This document shows, piece by piece, positions 49,311 through 58,459 of a stretch of DNA of 64,000 bases (positions within the stretch are counted from its first letter, which is position 1; each line of letters opens with the position of its first letter). Location: assembly GCF_900104395.1 (NCBI RefSeq), contig NZ_FMXX01000011.1; one strand, given 5' to 3'. The position numbers and the translations under genes are program-made. Below the pieces are notes generated by a model. The model had not been told where the DNA came from, made no database searches, and saw nothing but the letters and a program-made list of their open reading frames with translations. The stretch is from Fusobacterium_C necrophorum. Lineage in GTDB: Bacteria; Fusobacteriota; Fusobacteriia; Fusobacteriales; Fusobacteriaceae.

Positions 49311-50096
49311 TTACTCTTCTTCTAAATTATCTGTTATCAGAACAGATTTAATTTGTTTCTTCTCATCCTCTATCTCAACAATTTTTGTTTTTATCCCAAA
49401 ATATTTTTTTAAATTTTCCTCATTAATAATTTTACTGCTTTTACCAATAATATAGTCATCTTTACCTATTAGCATAGATTTATCTGAAATCCTTAAAGCA
49501 TATTCAGGGTAATGAGTGTTAAAAATACAAGTAATATTTTTCTTTTTTGCCAATTGAACAATTGTCCTTAAAATTTTTGTCTGATTTCTAAAATCTAGAT
49601 GTGATTCAGGTTCGTCTAATATTAAAATTTTTGGTTTTCCTACCAAAGCACGAGCTAAAAAAACCAGTTGTAATTGTCCTCCACTTAGTTCTGAACATTT
49701 TCTATCTTTTAAATATAGTATTCCCATCTCATCTAAAACTTTTTCTACTATGTCATAATCTGATTTTGAAGGAGTAGAGAAAATATTTAAGTATTTAGCT
49801 CTTCCCATAATAGCAAGCTCTCTTACAGTATATGAAAAAGAAAATGAATGTGCTTGAGGAACATAAGCTATATCCTTTAAAGCTTTTATAGAATCAACTT
49901 TTTTATCATTAATAAAAACCTCACCGAAATCCCACTTTAGAACTCCATTAATACATTTAAGTAATGTAGTTTTTCCAATTCCATTTTGCCCCAATATTGT
50001 GAATATTTCTCCACTATTAATTTTTAAATTTATATCTTTTAAAATAGGATTTCCATCAGTATATGAAAAATTTCCATTCTTTATCTCTAATTTCAT
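49311..50096 (-). CDS. FecE/BtuD-type ABC ATPase (metal-chelate importer 1)
   Basis: 261 residues from the ATG at 50096, with GGAG nine bases upstream. Walker A GQNGIGKTTLL, signature LSGGQLQLVFLARA, Walker B ILILDEPESHLD and H-loop NTHYPEYA. The sequence is of the FecE/FhuC/BtuD group that powers import of ferric siderophores, haem or cobamides. It ends importer 1 (binding protein, permease, ATPase) and overlaps the end of neighbouring sequence with no terminator recognised. Confidence 0.88.
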   Translation of the reverse strand: MKLEIKNGNFSYTDGNPILKDINLKINSGEIFTILGQNGIGKTTLLKCINGVLKWDFGEVFINDKKVDSIKALKDIAYVPQAHSFSFSYTVRELAIMGRAKYLNIFSTPSKSDYDIVEKVLDEMGILYLKDRKCSELSGGQLQLVFLARALVGKPKILILDEPESHLDFRNQTKILRTIVQLAKKKNITCIFNTHYPEYALRISDKSMLIGKDDYIIGKSSKIINEENLKKYFGIKTKIVEIEDEKKQIKSVLITDNLEEE

Positions 50097-50098
50097 TT

Positions 50099-51094
50099 TT
50101 ACCAACTCCTATACTTTTTAAAGATTATAATAAAAAATGGAGCTCCTACTAAAGAAGTTAATATTCCAATAGGAATTTCACTAGAAGTTGCTGTTCTTGC
50201 TATTCCATCTATTATAAGCATAAAAATTGCTCCCATGATACAAGAGCTTGGAATCAATTTTATATTATCAGCTCCTATATACATACGACATATATGAGGA
50301 ATTAATAAGCCTACCCATCCAATTATTCCTGTTAATGTTACACAAGTTGCGCTTATCATTGTTACTGCAATTATAATAAAACCTCTAATATAGACTGGAT
50401 TCATCCCTAGTGCTCTAACTTCTTCATCACCAAGAGATAAAATATTTATTCTCCATCTTAAAAAATACAATATAATAATACCTAATATTATTGGAAATAT
50501 GGCAATTTTAATATTATTATAAGAAGAACTAGAAAAACTTCCCATAAGCCAATATGTTATAGCAGGTAATTTGTCATAAGGATCAGCTGTATATTTCACA
50601 AGTGAAATTAAGGCAGAAAAAAGAGCTGTTATAACCATACCAGAAAGTATTAAAGAAAGTACAGAGCTTTCTCCTCTTACCTTTGATAAGCTATAAGTTA
50701 TGACTACACTTAATATTCCAAATAATAAAGCTAAAATAATGACATAAGAATTCATCCCAAATAAAAGTATGCCCAAAACAGCTCCAAATGCAGAACCTGA
50801 ACTCACACTTATTATATCTGGACTAACCAAAGGATTTTGAAATATTCCTTGAAAGGCTACTCCTGAAACAGAAAGTCCTGCACCTACTAATATATTCATT
50901 ATCATTCTAGGCATTCTTAATTCAAAAATTATAGAACTTTCAATTGGATTATTTTCAACTCCTTTTATACTATCTGATAAAACCTCAAAAAACATTTTAG
51001 GTGATATAAAAAATCTTCCCAAAAATATTGAGACTAATATACATAAAATTAATATTATTATAAGAAATATCATTTTCTTTCTATATATATTCAT
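50099..51094 (-). CDS. FecCD-type ABC permease (importer 1)
   Basis: 331 residues with about ten helices of the FecCD/BtuC type. Landmarks: RMPRMIMNILVGAGLSVSGVAFQGIFQNPLVSPDIISVSSGSA is read in pieces as RMPRMIMNILVGAGL, then GIFQNPLVSPDIISVSSGSA, then GLLIPHICRMYIGADN, which contains the ATPase-coupling helix. It forms a homodimeric pore for iron chelates, haem or cobamide. It stands 17 bases after the binding-protein gene and starts immediately before the ATPase gene. Confidence 0.9.
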   Translation of the reverse strand: MNIYRKKMIFLIIILILCILVSIFLGRFFISPKMFFEVLSDSIKGVENNPIESSIIFELRMPRMIMNILVGAGLSVSGVAFQGIFQNPLVSPDIISVSSGSAFGAVLGILLFGMNSYVIILALLFGILSVVITYSLSKVRGESSVLSLILSGMVITALFSALISLVKYTADPYDKLPAITYWLMGSFSSSSYNNIKIAIFPIILGIIILYFLRWRINILSLGDEEVRALGMNPVYIRGFIIIAVTMISATCVTLTGIIGWVGLLIPHICRMYIGADNIKLIPSSCIMGAIFMLIIDGIARTATSSEIPIGILTSLVGAPFFIIIFKKYRSW

Positions 51095-51110
51095 AATTAT
51101 TTTACCTTAC

Positions 51111-52163
51111 TTAAAGATTTAAACCTTTATTAACTTTTGAATTTAAAATAAAATTTAATTCTTCATCAGAAAGTTTATAATTAAAAAATTCTAAATAAAA
51201 ATCTTTTATATCCTTTCTTATATCATAGTCATTAAAGACTTCTACGGCTACTACTTTTGCTATCCATTTTATCATAAGTGGAGTTTCTGCTGAAGGAGCA
51301 TCCCATCTATAAATACCTATTGGAGCTTTAAATACCTTTTTATTTTTAACAGCATCAATTTTTGACCAATCCTGTCCTTCAAATTTATTATTATAAATAT
51401 CTTCTGGTAAAATCTTATCAAAATTACTTAAAATAATAATATCAGGATTCCATTTTATAATTTGTTCCATAGTTACTTTTGACCAAGCCCCAGTAGTAAT
51501 ATCTTTGGCAACATTTTCTCCACCTGCCATATTAATCATAATATTATTAACTGCCTTTCCACTTGCTACTGTTAATTGAGAATCTCTAAGATAAAGAATT
51601 TTTTTTCTTTTTGTATTTTCTAATTTTTTAGTTTTTGAAGCTAAATACTTATTAGTATCCTTATGATAATTAATTAATCTTTCAGCTTTTTCCTTTTTAT
51701 TTAAAATATCTCCAAGTAACTTTATACCTTGTTGAACATCCTCTAATGTTCCATATTTTATTGCTACTACTGGTATTTTTAATTTATTAAGTTTTTCTAT
51801 TGCATCATCTTGATAATCCCACACTACAACAATATCTGGTTTTAAAAGGGCTAATTCTTCATAATTTACATTAAAATTATTATCCACAAATTCAGAATTT
51901 ACATTTTTCATATTTGGAGCTAATTCCTTTAACATACTTATTTCATAAGCTTTTTTAGCTGAAGGATGCATTCCGACAATCTTGGAAGAATCCCCATCTA
52001 CAACATAAGTTAAAGAAGCCCAAGGAATAGGAACAATAGCAATCCTATTGAGATCATCTTTAATTGTAACTTTTTTCCCTGTTAAATCTGTAACTGTTTT
52101 TGCATTAAGATTTCCAAATAAAAATAAAAGTAAAATAAACACCAAACTAAAAATCTTTTTCAT
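51111..52163 (-). CDS. FecB-type substrate-binding protein (importer 1)
   Basis: 350 residues with a signal peptide (SLVFILLLFLFGNLNA; no lipobox Cys, so probably free periplasmic). Class III binding-protein features: VTDLTGKKVTIKDDLNRIAIV, LALLKPDIVVVW, LYLRDSQLTVASGKAVNNIMINMAGG is seen as an interrupted block, and WNPDIIILSN. The family binds ferric siderophores, haem or cobamides. The ligand is undetermined. It is first in its three-gene operon. Confidence 0.87.
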   Translation of the reverse strand: MKKIFSLVFILLLFLFGNLNAKTVTDLTGKKVTIKDDLNRIAIVPIPWASLTYVVDGDSSKIVGMHPSAKKAYEISMLKELAPNMKNVNSEFVDNNFNVNYEELALLKPDIVVVWDYQDDAIEKLNKLKIPVVAIKYGTLEDVQQGIKLLGDILNKKEKAERLINYHKDTNKYLASKTKKLENTKRKKILYLRDSQLTVASGKAVNNIMINMAGGENVAKDITTGAWSKVTMEQIIKWNPDIIILSNFDKILPEDIYNNKFEGQDWSKIDAVKNKKVFKAPIGIYRWDAPSAETPLMIKWIAKVVAVEVFNDYDIRKDIKDFYLEFFNYKLSDEELNFILNSKVNKGLNL

Positions 52164-52243
52164 AAAATCACACTCCTATAATTGATTAAATATATTTTTT
52201 AAAATATTCATAAGTTTTTTTCCACAATACTCATATTCTAATT

Positions 52244-52426
52244 TTAAATGGAGTTTAGTGCTGTATCATAATGAAGCAAGAGGATAAAAATAGTTCCATA
52301 ATGCACTAAATTTTTATATACAGGGTCAGATACTAAAATATCAGGTTTATACTCTTGCATTATTTCTTGTGAACCTCTCCCATTTAAAATTATTTCATAA
52401 TTTTTGAAGTGGGAGAGGTTCACCAT
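52244..52426 (-). CDS. Doubtful small ORF, possible remnant
   Basis: 60 residues with a plausible GGAG upstream of the ATG at 52426. The middle (EIMQEYKPDILVSDPVYKNL) looks protein-like, in the style of 'E...EYKPDi' stretches of binding proteins or nitrogenase-like component proteins, but the sequence overlaps a long inverted repeat (52369-52423). It is most likely the leftover of a gene lost between the two importers. Low confidence. Confidence 0.25.
   Translation of the reverse strand: MVNLSHFKNYEIILNGRGSQEIMQEYKPDILVSDPVYKNLVHYGTIFILLLHYDTALNSI
52369..52423. repeat. Long inverted repeat between the two FecBCD importers
   Basis: GTGAACCTCTCCCA (52369-52382) pairs perfectly with TGGGAGAGGTTCAC (52410-52423), and the inner AT-rich arms also pair, giving a stem of more than 20 bp. 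No T run follows on either strand, so the role is unclear (mRNA-processing hairpin, insertion scar or regulatory structure). Confidence 0.6.
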
Positions 52427-52445
52427 ATCATCTCCTCAATTTTGT

Positions 52446-53210
52446 TTATTCCAAAGGAATGATATAATTTTTATTTTTAAATTGGACAATATCTATGTCA
52501 ACTGAAAAAATTTCTTTTATATTACTTGTTGTTATGATTTTTTTTGTATCCCCAAAACTATTTATTTTTCCATTTTTTAAAAATAAAATTTTATTACTAT
52601 AAGAAACAGCAAAATTTAAATCATGAAGAATAGTTATCACAATTAAGTTATTTTCTTTGGCTAAATTTTTTAAAATTTTCATTGTTTCCAATTGAAATTT
52701 TAAATCTAAATTACTTATAGGCTCATCCAGAATTAAGATTTTTGCTTCCTGTGTAAGTGCTCTGGCAATTAAAACTCTTTGTTTTTCGCCACCGCTCAGT
52801 TCACCAACATAATTAAATAGATAGTGTTCTAAATCAAGTTTTTTTATATTCTTCAAAGCAATTTGCTTATCCCATTCACTAAATTTGAAGGTTTTATGGG
52901 GAACTCTTCCTAGCAAAACTGTATCAAAAACGGTTAAATTCATATCAAAGGAGCTAGTTATTTGTGGAACATAGGACATTATCTTGGATTTTTCTTTCAG
53001 TGATTGATTGCTAAAATTTTTTCCATCTATTAAAATTTCCCCTTTTTTCAATTTTAATATTCCATTTATACATTTCATTAAAGTAGTTTTTCCGGCTCCA
53101 TTTGCCCCTAATATACTTAAAAAAGTTCCGGAATAAACTTCAAATGATATTTCATTTAAAACTTCTTTATTTTTATAAGAAAAACTTAAATTCTTTATTT
53201 CTAATTTCAT
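52446..53210 (-). CDS. FecE/BtuD-type ABC ATPase (importer 2)
   Basis: 254 residues. Walker A GANGAGKTTLM, Q-loop YVPQITSSFDMNLTVFD, signature LSGGEKQRVLIARA, Walker B ILILDEPISNLD and H-loop LHDLNFA. Clearly paralogous to the importer 1 ATPase but with a more canonical signature. It starts two bases after the permease stop. It hydrolyses ATP to drive uptake of a metal chelate or similar large ligand. Confidence 0.9.
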   Translation of the reverse strand: MKLEIKNLSFSYKNKEVLNEISFEVYSGTFLSILGANGAGKTTLMKCINGILKLKKGEILIDGKNFSNQSLKEKSKIMSYVPQITSSFDMNLTVFDTVLLGRVPHKTFKFSEWDKQIALKNIKKLDLEHYLFNYVGELSGGEKQRVLIARALTQEAKILILDEPISNLDLKFQLETMKILKNLAKENNLIVITILHDLNFAVSYSNKILFLKNGKINSFGDTKKIITTSNIKEIFSVDIDIVQFKNKNYIIPLE

Positions 53211-53212
53211 AC

Positions 53213-54256
53213 TTATCCTCTTTTTGAATTAATTATCAGATATATAAAAATAGGAATCCCTACAAAAGAAATCACAATTCCTATCGGGATGATAATAGGT
53301 GATAGTAAATTTCTACCAATATAATCTGAAAATATCACCAAAAATGCACCTATAATACCACTTAAAATTATACTGTATTTATGATCATCTCCTATTAGCA
53401 TTCTTGAAATATGTGGTGCTATGATTCCAACAAAAGCAATTATTCCAATAAAACTCACAACTGCTGATGTAATTAAAGTTACTATAATTCCAGATATAAA
53501 TCTAAATTTTCTTACATGAATCCCTAAAGAAATTGCTGAATCTTCACCGGTTAATAATATATTATAAGAATATCTATTTATAAAAAAGTATGGAAAGAAA
53601 ATAAGTAATATTAAAAATAATATTAAAATTTTATTCCAAGATACCCCTGAAAGATTTCCGAAAGTCCAGTTTACTATGGATGACAATACATCCTCATTGG
53701 CTATAAATTGTAGTGCCGCATTTCCTGAAGAAAATAAATAGTTGAATGCTATTCCGGTTAATATTAAGGTTGATTTATTCATAGCTTTAAGATTTGAAAT
53801 ACCGTAAACTAATAAGGAACAAATAATTCCAAATGAAAAAGCAAAGAAAATTGTTATGAAATCAAAATAAATATATTTTCCGGTAAAAAATAATATAGAT
53901 AGTGCTGCTCCCATAGAAGCAGCACTGGATATTCCAGTCGTAAAAGGACTGGACATTTTATTTTCTGTAATTGCTTGCATTACAGTTCCACAAATTGCCA
54001 ATAAAAAACCGGCAATACTTCCTAAAACAACTCTTGCAAGTCTTAAATCCAAGAAAACTACCATTTCTCTTTGTGATAAAGGTTCCGTTTCATAAAAAAA
54101 ACCTTCAAAAATTGTTGCTAATACTCTTTTTAAGTTTATATTTGCTATTCCTGTAAAAACGGATATATAGGAAACAAATAACAATATAAATAGAGCAATT
54201 ACTATTTTTAAAATTTTTTTACTATTATATTGATGTATGTTCTTTACAGGATTCAT
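53213..54256 (-). CDS. FecCD-type ABC permease (importer 2)
   Basis: 347 residues, about ten helices. Landmarks: LRLARVVLGSIAGFLLAICG, MQAITENKMSSPFTTGISSAAS, and GIIAPHISRMLIGDDHKYS near the C-terminus, the FecCD coupling region. It shares the fold of the importer 1 permease but is well diverged, suggesting different ligands. It lies ten bases after the binding-protein gene. Confidence 0.9.
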   Translation of the reverse strand: MNPVKNIHQYNSKKILKIVIALFILLFVSYISVFTGIANINLKRVLATIFEGFFYETEPLSQREMVVFLDLRLARVVLGSIAGFLLAICGTVMQAITENKMSSPFTTGISSAASMGAALSILFFTGKYIYFDFITIFFAFSFGIICSLLVYGISNLKAMNKSTLILTGIAFNYLFSSGNAALQFIANEDVLSSIVNWTFGNLSGVSWNKILILFLILLIFFPYFFINRYSYNILLTGEDSAISLGIHVRKFRFISGIIVTLITSAVVSFIGIIAFVGIIAPHISRMLIGDDHKYSIILSGIIGAFLVIFSDYIGRNLLSPIIIPIGIVISFVGIPIFIYLIINSKRG

Positions 54257-54266
54257 TAGTACCTCT

Positions 54267-55301
54267 TTATTTTAATTTATAAACATGACCTTTAGGAGTT
54301 TTAACACCTTGCATATCCATCCATTCTTCAAATACTTTATCAGGATCCATTCCTTTCATTTCTTCTGGATATAACCATTTAGCTGTATATATGACTCCGA
54401 TCAATTTACCTAAACCACCACTGCAAAAACCTGTTGTGATATATACATTTTTATGTTTAACAGCTTTTAAATCTTTCCAACCACTTCTATTTATCATTTC
54501 ATTCATAATATTTTTATATTCTTCCTCTGAAGGAGCAGTATAAACACCGGTATTCTTATAAGCGGCTCCGGAAGTAGTTTTCATTATTAAATCAGAATCC
54601 TCTAATAATATTTTCTCAGGATCAATAGTTTTTCCTTTTATGCCAGGGTCATCAAATATATTTATTCCACCGGCTACTCTCATCATATTTACCCAACCAT
54701 CATTTGAAGTTCCCGGAATAGCAGTAGTATAAGGATCTCCATATTCCCAGTATATAGTTTTTTTATTTTTTACTTTGGCCACTCTTTTTTTAACTTCATT
54801 TAAATTTTTATTGTAGAATTCTATTAACTTGTTAGCACCTTCCTCATTACCAAATATTTTTCCTAATCTCTCAATCTGTTCCGGCATATGAGCATTATCC
54901 CATCCCGTAACAACGATTACTTTTATACCCACCTTTGATAGTTGTTCCATATCCTTTTCATAGGAGCTATTTCTTGGAGTTATTAAAGCTTCAGGAGCCA
55001 ATTCAATTATTTTTTCATAATTTAAATTATTTTGCCCTTTTCCAATACTGTTTTTAGGATCAAAATCTTTCCAATATATCCTATCCTGTGTAGTATTATC
55101 ATCAACGGAAATCACATTTTTTATATTTCCGATTGCTCTAATCAGCTCATTATTATATCTGCTTGCCACAACAACTTTTGTAAGAGGTTTTTCTAAAATA
55201 ATTTCTCTACCGACATCATCTTTAAATCTTATTTCAGCAAAACCTAAAGATGATATAAATAAAAATAAGAACAATATAAATTTTTTTATAGATTTTTTCA
55301 T
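54267..55301 (-). CDS. FecB-type substrate-binding protein (importer 2)
   Basis: 344 residues from the ATG at 55301, preceded by CAAGGAGGAATATTTT; the longer frame has no such site. Signal peptide (FILFLFLFISSLGFA). Class III features: RFKDDVGREIILEKPLTKVVV, YEKIIELAPEALITPRNSS, IERLGKIFGNEEGANKLIEF and MMRVAGGINIFDD. It captures iron-chelate-type ligands in the periplasm. The operon has a good promoter 125 bases upstream and an AT-rich leader with direct repeats, consistent with metal- or ligand-responsive control. Confidence 0.88.
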   Translation of the reverse strand: MKKSIKKFILFLFLFISSLGFAEIRFKDDVGREIILEKPLTKVVVASRYNNELIRAIGNIKNVISVDDNTTQDRIYWKDFDPKNSIGKGQNNLNYEKIIELAPEALITPRNSSYEKDMEQLSKVGIKVIVVTGWDNAHMPEQIERLGKIFGNEEGANKLIEFYNKNLNEVKKRVAKVKNKKTIYWEYGDPYTTAIPGTSNDGWVNMMRVAGGINIFDDPGIKGKTIDPEKILLEDSDLIMKTTSGAAYKNTGVYTAPSEEEYKNIMNEMINRSGWKDLKAVKHKNVYITTGFCSGGLGKLIGVIYTAKWLYPEEMKGMDPDKVFEEWMDMQGVKTPKGHVYKLK

Positions 55302-55385
55302 AAAATATTCCTCCTTGCATTGATTTAAAAGAACCTCATTGACATTATATGTAATTTTTTTAGACATAAAATTTAACATTTTGAT

Positions 55386-55416
55386 ACTATATTTTAATAA
55401 TACTATGTTTTAATAA
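55386..55416. repeat. Two 15-bp direct repeats in the importer 2 leader
   Basis: ACTATATTTTAATAA and ACTATGTTTTAATAA lie 16 bases apart (one helical turn and a half), between the promoter and the binding-protein gene. A related ACTATGTTATAATAA lies at 55649, and ACTATGTTTT recurs on the minus strand before the SsuA-like gene near 59395. Candidate operator sites. Confidence 0.5.
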
Positions 55417-55425
55417 ATATATGAC

Positions 55426-55454
55426 ATTATAACAGAGAAGTCTAGTTTTTACAA
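55426..55454 (-). promoter_or_regulatory. Promoter of FecBCD importer 2
   Basis: On the minus strand TTGTAA, a 17-nt spacer and TATAAT lie 125 bases before the binding-protein start. Confidence 0.65.
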
Positions 55455-55640
55455 GCAAAACAGTATTTTATTATCATGCATTTTATATAATTATAAAACA
55501 TATCTTATTGATTTATTCAAAAAATCTATGATGATAATTCTACATTATTGTATCTATGACAACAGCTCTTTGCTTTTTTCTCTATCCCTTCTAAAAAAAA
55601 TGGCATTATGTATAAAAAATACCTAACTAAATTTGTAATA

Positions 55641-55659
55641 TATAACATACTATGTTATA
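55641..55659. promoter_or_regulatory. 19-bp palindrome, candidate operator
   Basis: TATAACATA-c-TATGTTATA is a perfect 9-bp inverted repeat with a single central base, just upstream of the truncated EamA gene and 250 bases from the importer 2 start. It shares the half-site ACTATGTT with the leader repeats. Confidence 0.5.
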
Positions 55660-55706
55660 ATAAAATTACAAAGAAGAAATGTTTGTTTCGGAAATATTTT
55701 AATATA

Positions 55707-56111
55707 ATGATCGTTGTTTCTTTTTGGGTTCAACTTTCCAAAAAAATACTTACAAAAATGAGCTCTAATTATTATACTGCATTGACGATTCAGTTAGGAA
55801 CTTTATTTGCTTTACCTATCATGCTATTTTTAGTGAGAAATTGGGAGATACACTATTCATTCGAAGGAATTCTAGCACTTTTATATTTAGTTGTTGGCTG
55901 TAGTATAGGGGCAGGATGGTTTTGGAATAAAGGATTGGAAAGAAGTGAAGCCAGTAAAAGTGGATTATTCCTTGCTTTAGAGCCGGTATTTGGTATTATA
56001 CTTGCTGTTTTAATATTAGGAGAAAAACTCAATTTTCTTTCCATCATTGGAATTATTTTAGTCATTTCATCTGCAACAGTTTGTATGTTGCTTCCAAAAC
56101 AAGAATCTTAA
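55707..56111 (+). pseudogene. EamA/DMT-family transporter, N-terminal half missing
   Basis: About 134 residues with four or five helices match the C-terminal EamA repeat: SKKILTKMSSNYYTALTIQL, YLVVGCSIGAGWFWNKGLER, SEASKSGLFLALEPVFGIIL and AVLILGEKLNFLSIIGIILV. Intact members have two such repeats and ten helices and export metabolites or amino acids. The first repeat is absent and the upstream in-frame stretch (from 55608) is unrelated, so this is a truncated gene. Confidence 0.75.
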
Positions 56112-56183
56112 GAATATCAATTATTTTTTTACTACAGAAAATGTATATGATGAATTCAATAAATTAATGAAAGGAGTAGTAAC

Positions 56184-56879
56184 ATGAAAACGGATATTTA
56201 TGATAGATGGTGGATAGAAGAGAAAGAGAATGAAGATTCCATGGAAAAACAGCACCATCATTTTTGGAATAAACTAATTTCTTATATCGATAAAGAAAAT
56301 TGGGAAGATAACTATGTTTTGGATTTTGGTTGTAATCAAGGTGCTTTTTTACGACATCTTTATCTTAAAAAAAAATTTTTTAAGGGTATCGGAGTAGATT
56401 TAGCCTCCAATTCCATAAAAGTAGCCAACAGTAGAAAAAATAATTTGCCGTTGGAGTACTTTAACACAGCCTATCCTAATAAACTTGATATAAAATTTGA
56501 TATCGCTATTTCATCTTCCGTTCTATTTTTAATTGAAGATTTAGAAGAACATAGTAAAATTATCTGGGATTCTCTTAAAGACAATGGAGTGTATTATGCT
56601 ACCTATACAGACTATGTGAAAAATCCAAATTTACCTTATCTATATAAAACAATTTCAAAATATGCAATGTTAAAAATGCAATTACATTCTTTAAATGATA
56701 TTGCAGAAGCTTTTTGGAAGCAAGGATTTATAGTTGAAATACAGAGAATGGCTCCTAAATCTTATGTAAGATTAAATAAGGAAGAAACTTGGATTTCCAG
56801 AATTGAAGAAAAAATGGAATATGAATATGAACATATGTACATATTTAAATTTATAAAATCCACTGAAAATTCTTTCTAA
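56184..56879 (+). CDS. SAM-dependent methyltransferase (class I)
   Basis: 231 residues. Motif I is YVLDFGCNQGAFLRHL at about residues 47-62, followed by GIGVDLAS (motif II) and KFDIAISSSVLFLIED (motif IV). The fold is the Methyltransf_11/25 type. The substrate is unknown; the small acidic N-terminal part (YDRWWIEEKENEDSMEKQHH) resembles methyltransferases of small metabolites. AAAGGAG lies before the ATG. It is a single-gene unit, ending at a strong hairpin and convergent with the SsuB-like gene. Confidence 0.8.
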   Translation: MKTDIYDRWWIEEKENEDSMEKQHHHFWNKLISYIDKENWEDNYVLDFGCNQGAFLRHLYLKKKFFKGIGVDLASNSIKVANSRKNNLPLEYFNTAYPNKLDIKFDIAISSSVLFLIEDLEEHSKIIWDSLKDNGVYYATYTDYVKNPNLPYLYKTISKYAMLKMQLHSLNDIAEAFWKQGFIVEIQRMAPKSYVRLNKEETWISRIEEKMEYEYEHMYIFKFIKSTENSF

Positions 56880-56885
56880 TAAAAA

Positions 56886-56939
56886 ATCATAGTCCAAAGG
56901 AAGAACTGCTTTGACAGTTCTTTCGTTTTGGACTATGAT
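56886..56939. terminator. Bidirectional terminator after the methyltransferase gene
   Basis: ATCATAGTCCAAA pairs with TTTGGACTATGAT, and an inner GAACTG / CAGTTC stem stacks on it. A run of A precedes it, so it can also end minus-strand transcripts coming from the right. Confidence 0.7.
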
Positions 56940-57032
56940 AAGAAAAATAAAATTTTTTTGAAGAAAATATCTCACAGAAACTCAAATATCCTTTTCTTCA
57001 ATACTTATTTTGTATTTTTCAACAAGTGAAAA

Positions 57033-57740
57033 TTAATACAAGGCATTGAAAATCTCTCTTTTTAATTCAACCTCATCTTCAATCGATAATTTCTTTTCTT
57101 TTCTTTTTTTTGACACATTGATTTCCTTTAAAATAGTTGCCGGTTGTCCTCTCAAAATTAAAATTCTATCACAAATATACAAAGCTTCTTCAATATCATG
57201 TGTTACAAAAAGAATGCTTGTATTTTTTTCTTCTTTTAGTTTTCGCATTAAATCTAACAGTTCAAATCTTAATTTTTCATCAAGTGATTTGAAAGGTTCA
57301 TCAAAAAGCAATATATTTCCTGCAAATGTCAATGCTCTTGCAATGGAACCTCTCTGCCTCATCCCACCACTTAATTCTTTCGGAAAATAATTATAATAAT
57401 CTTTGAGTCCTACCAAGGATAAATTTTCCCAAATAATTTTTTCATCTATATTTTCTTGAATGATTTTAATATTTTCAAATAATGTCAGCCAATTCAAAAG
57501 TCTATCTTCTTGAAACACATAGCCTATTTTATTATAATGATAATTCACGATCTCTCCACTCGTTTCTTTTTCAGAACCTACTAAAATATTTAGAAGTGTT
57601 GTTTTTCCAATCCCGGAAGGTCCAAGTAAACCCAAAATATCTCCTGAAAACATTTCAAAATTAACATTATCTAAAATTAATTTTTCACGATATCTCTTGC
57701 TAATAGACTTCGATACCAAAATCTTCTTATCCATCGGCAT
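57033..57740 (-). CDS. SsuB/TauB/NitD-type ABC ATPase
   Basis: 235 residues from the ATG at 57740 (AGGTG upstream, inside the permease gene end). Walker A GPSGIGKTTLL, Q-loop FQEDRLLNWLTLFENI, signature LSGGMRQRGSIARA, Walker B ILLFDEPFKSLD and H-loop VTHDIEEAL. The QEDRLLNWLTL pattern is typical of importers for nitrate, sulfonates, taurine or thiamin precursors. It overlaps the permease gene by 64 bases and is the last gene of the long minus-strand unit beginning beyond the window. Confidence 0.88.
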   Translation of the reverse strand: MPMDKKILVSKSISKRYREKLILDNVNFEMFSGDILGLLGPSGIGKTTLLNILVGSEKETSGEIVNYHYNKIGYVFQEDRLLNWLTLFENIKIIQENIDEKIIWENLSLVGLKDYYNYFPKELSGGMRQRGSIARALTFAGNILLFDEPFKSLDEKLRFELLDLMRKLKEEKNTSILFVTHDIEEALYICDRILILRGQPATILKEINVSKKRKEKKLSIEDEVELKREIFNALY

Positions 57741-58459
57741 TTTTTCAAACACCTTACGATACCTCCCAAAATAAAATAAATTGTTACAATTATTATAGTC
57801 CAAGCAATTACCATTTCTGTTTCTATATTTAATCTTGCATTCGTTATCTCTCCGCCAATTCCGCTATCGGTTGATAAAACTTCCGCCATAACCATTAATT
57901 TAATTCCTGTTCTAAGAGACATCATAAGTGCGGTTTCAAATGCAGGATACAGTGACGGCATTATAATATATTTCCATCTCTTACATTTGGAGATATGAAA
58001 AATATCTGCAACTTCTAATAAATTTTTATCAATAGTCCCGATTGCATTTACCATGGATATGGTTATAATACAAAACATTGAAATAGATACTATTAAAATA
58101 GCGGGTTTTCCGTTTAAGCCCAACCATAATATAGCTAAAATCAGCCAGCTTATCGGAGGAATTACCTGTAAAAACTCAACGATTGGATAAAATATATCTC
58201 CTATTATTTTTGAATGAGTTATCATAACGCTAAAAACAAAGGAAAATGTTAAAGCGAAACCAATACTAATAAAAAGTCTTATCAGTGTTGTTCCAATTTC
58301 TTTTAACATGGAAACATCTGAAAGAATACTCCTTATACTCTCCCAAATTTGACTTACAGTCGGTACTACAACAGGTGGATAGATTTTACTCAATAAGGAC
58401 CAAAGAAAAAGGAGAAATACAAAACTTAATATTTTATTTCTTAAAATAAAAATTTTCAT
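57677..58459 (-). CDS. SsuC/TauC-type ABC permease
   Basis: 260 residues from the ATG at 58459, which has GGAGG nine bases upstream within the preceding gene. About six helices; VVVPTVSQIWESIRSIL, EFLQVIPPISWLILAILWLG and the coupling loop PSLYPAFETALMMSLRTGIKLMVMAEVL are typical. It forms the membrane pore of the NMT1/SsuA-type importer. Both ends overlap neighbours, showing tight translational coupling of the three genes. Confidence 0.88.
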   Translation of the reverse strand: MKIFILRNKILSFVFLLFLWSLLSKIYPPVVVPTVSQIWESIRSILSDVSMLKEIGTTLIRLFISIGFALTFSFVFSVMITHSKIIGDIFYPIVEFLQVIPPISWLILAILWLGLNGKPAILIVSISMFCIITISMVNAIGTIDKNLLEVADIFHISKCKRWKYIIMPSLYPAFETALMMSLRTGIKLMVMAEVLSTDSGIGGEITNARLNIETEMVIAWTIIIVTIYFILGGIVRCLKKCRWIRRFWYRSLLARDIVKN

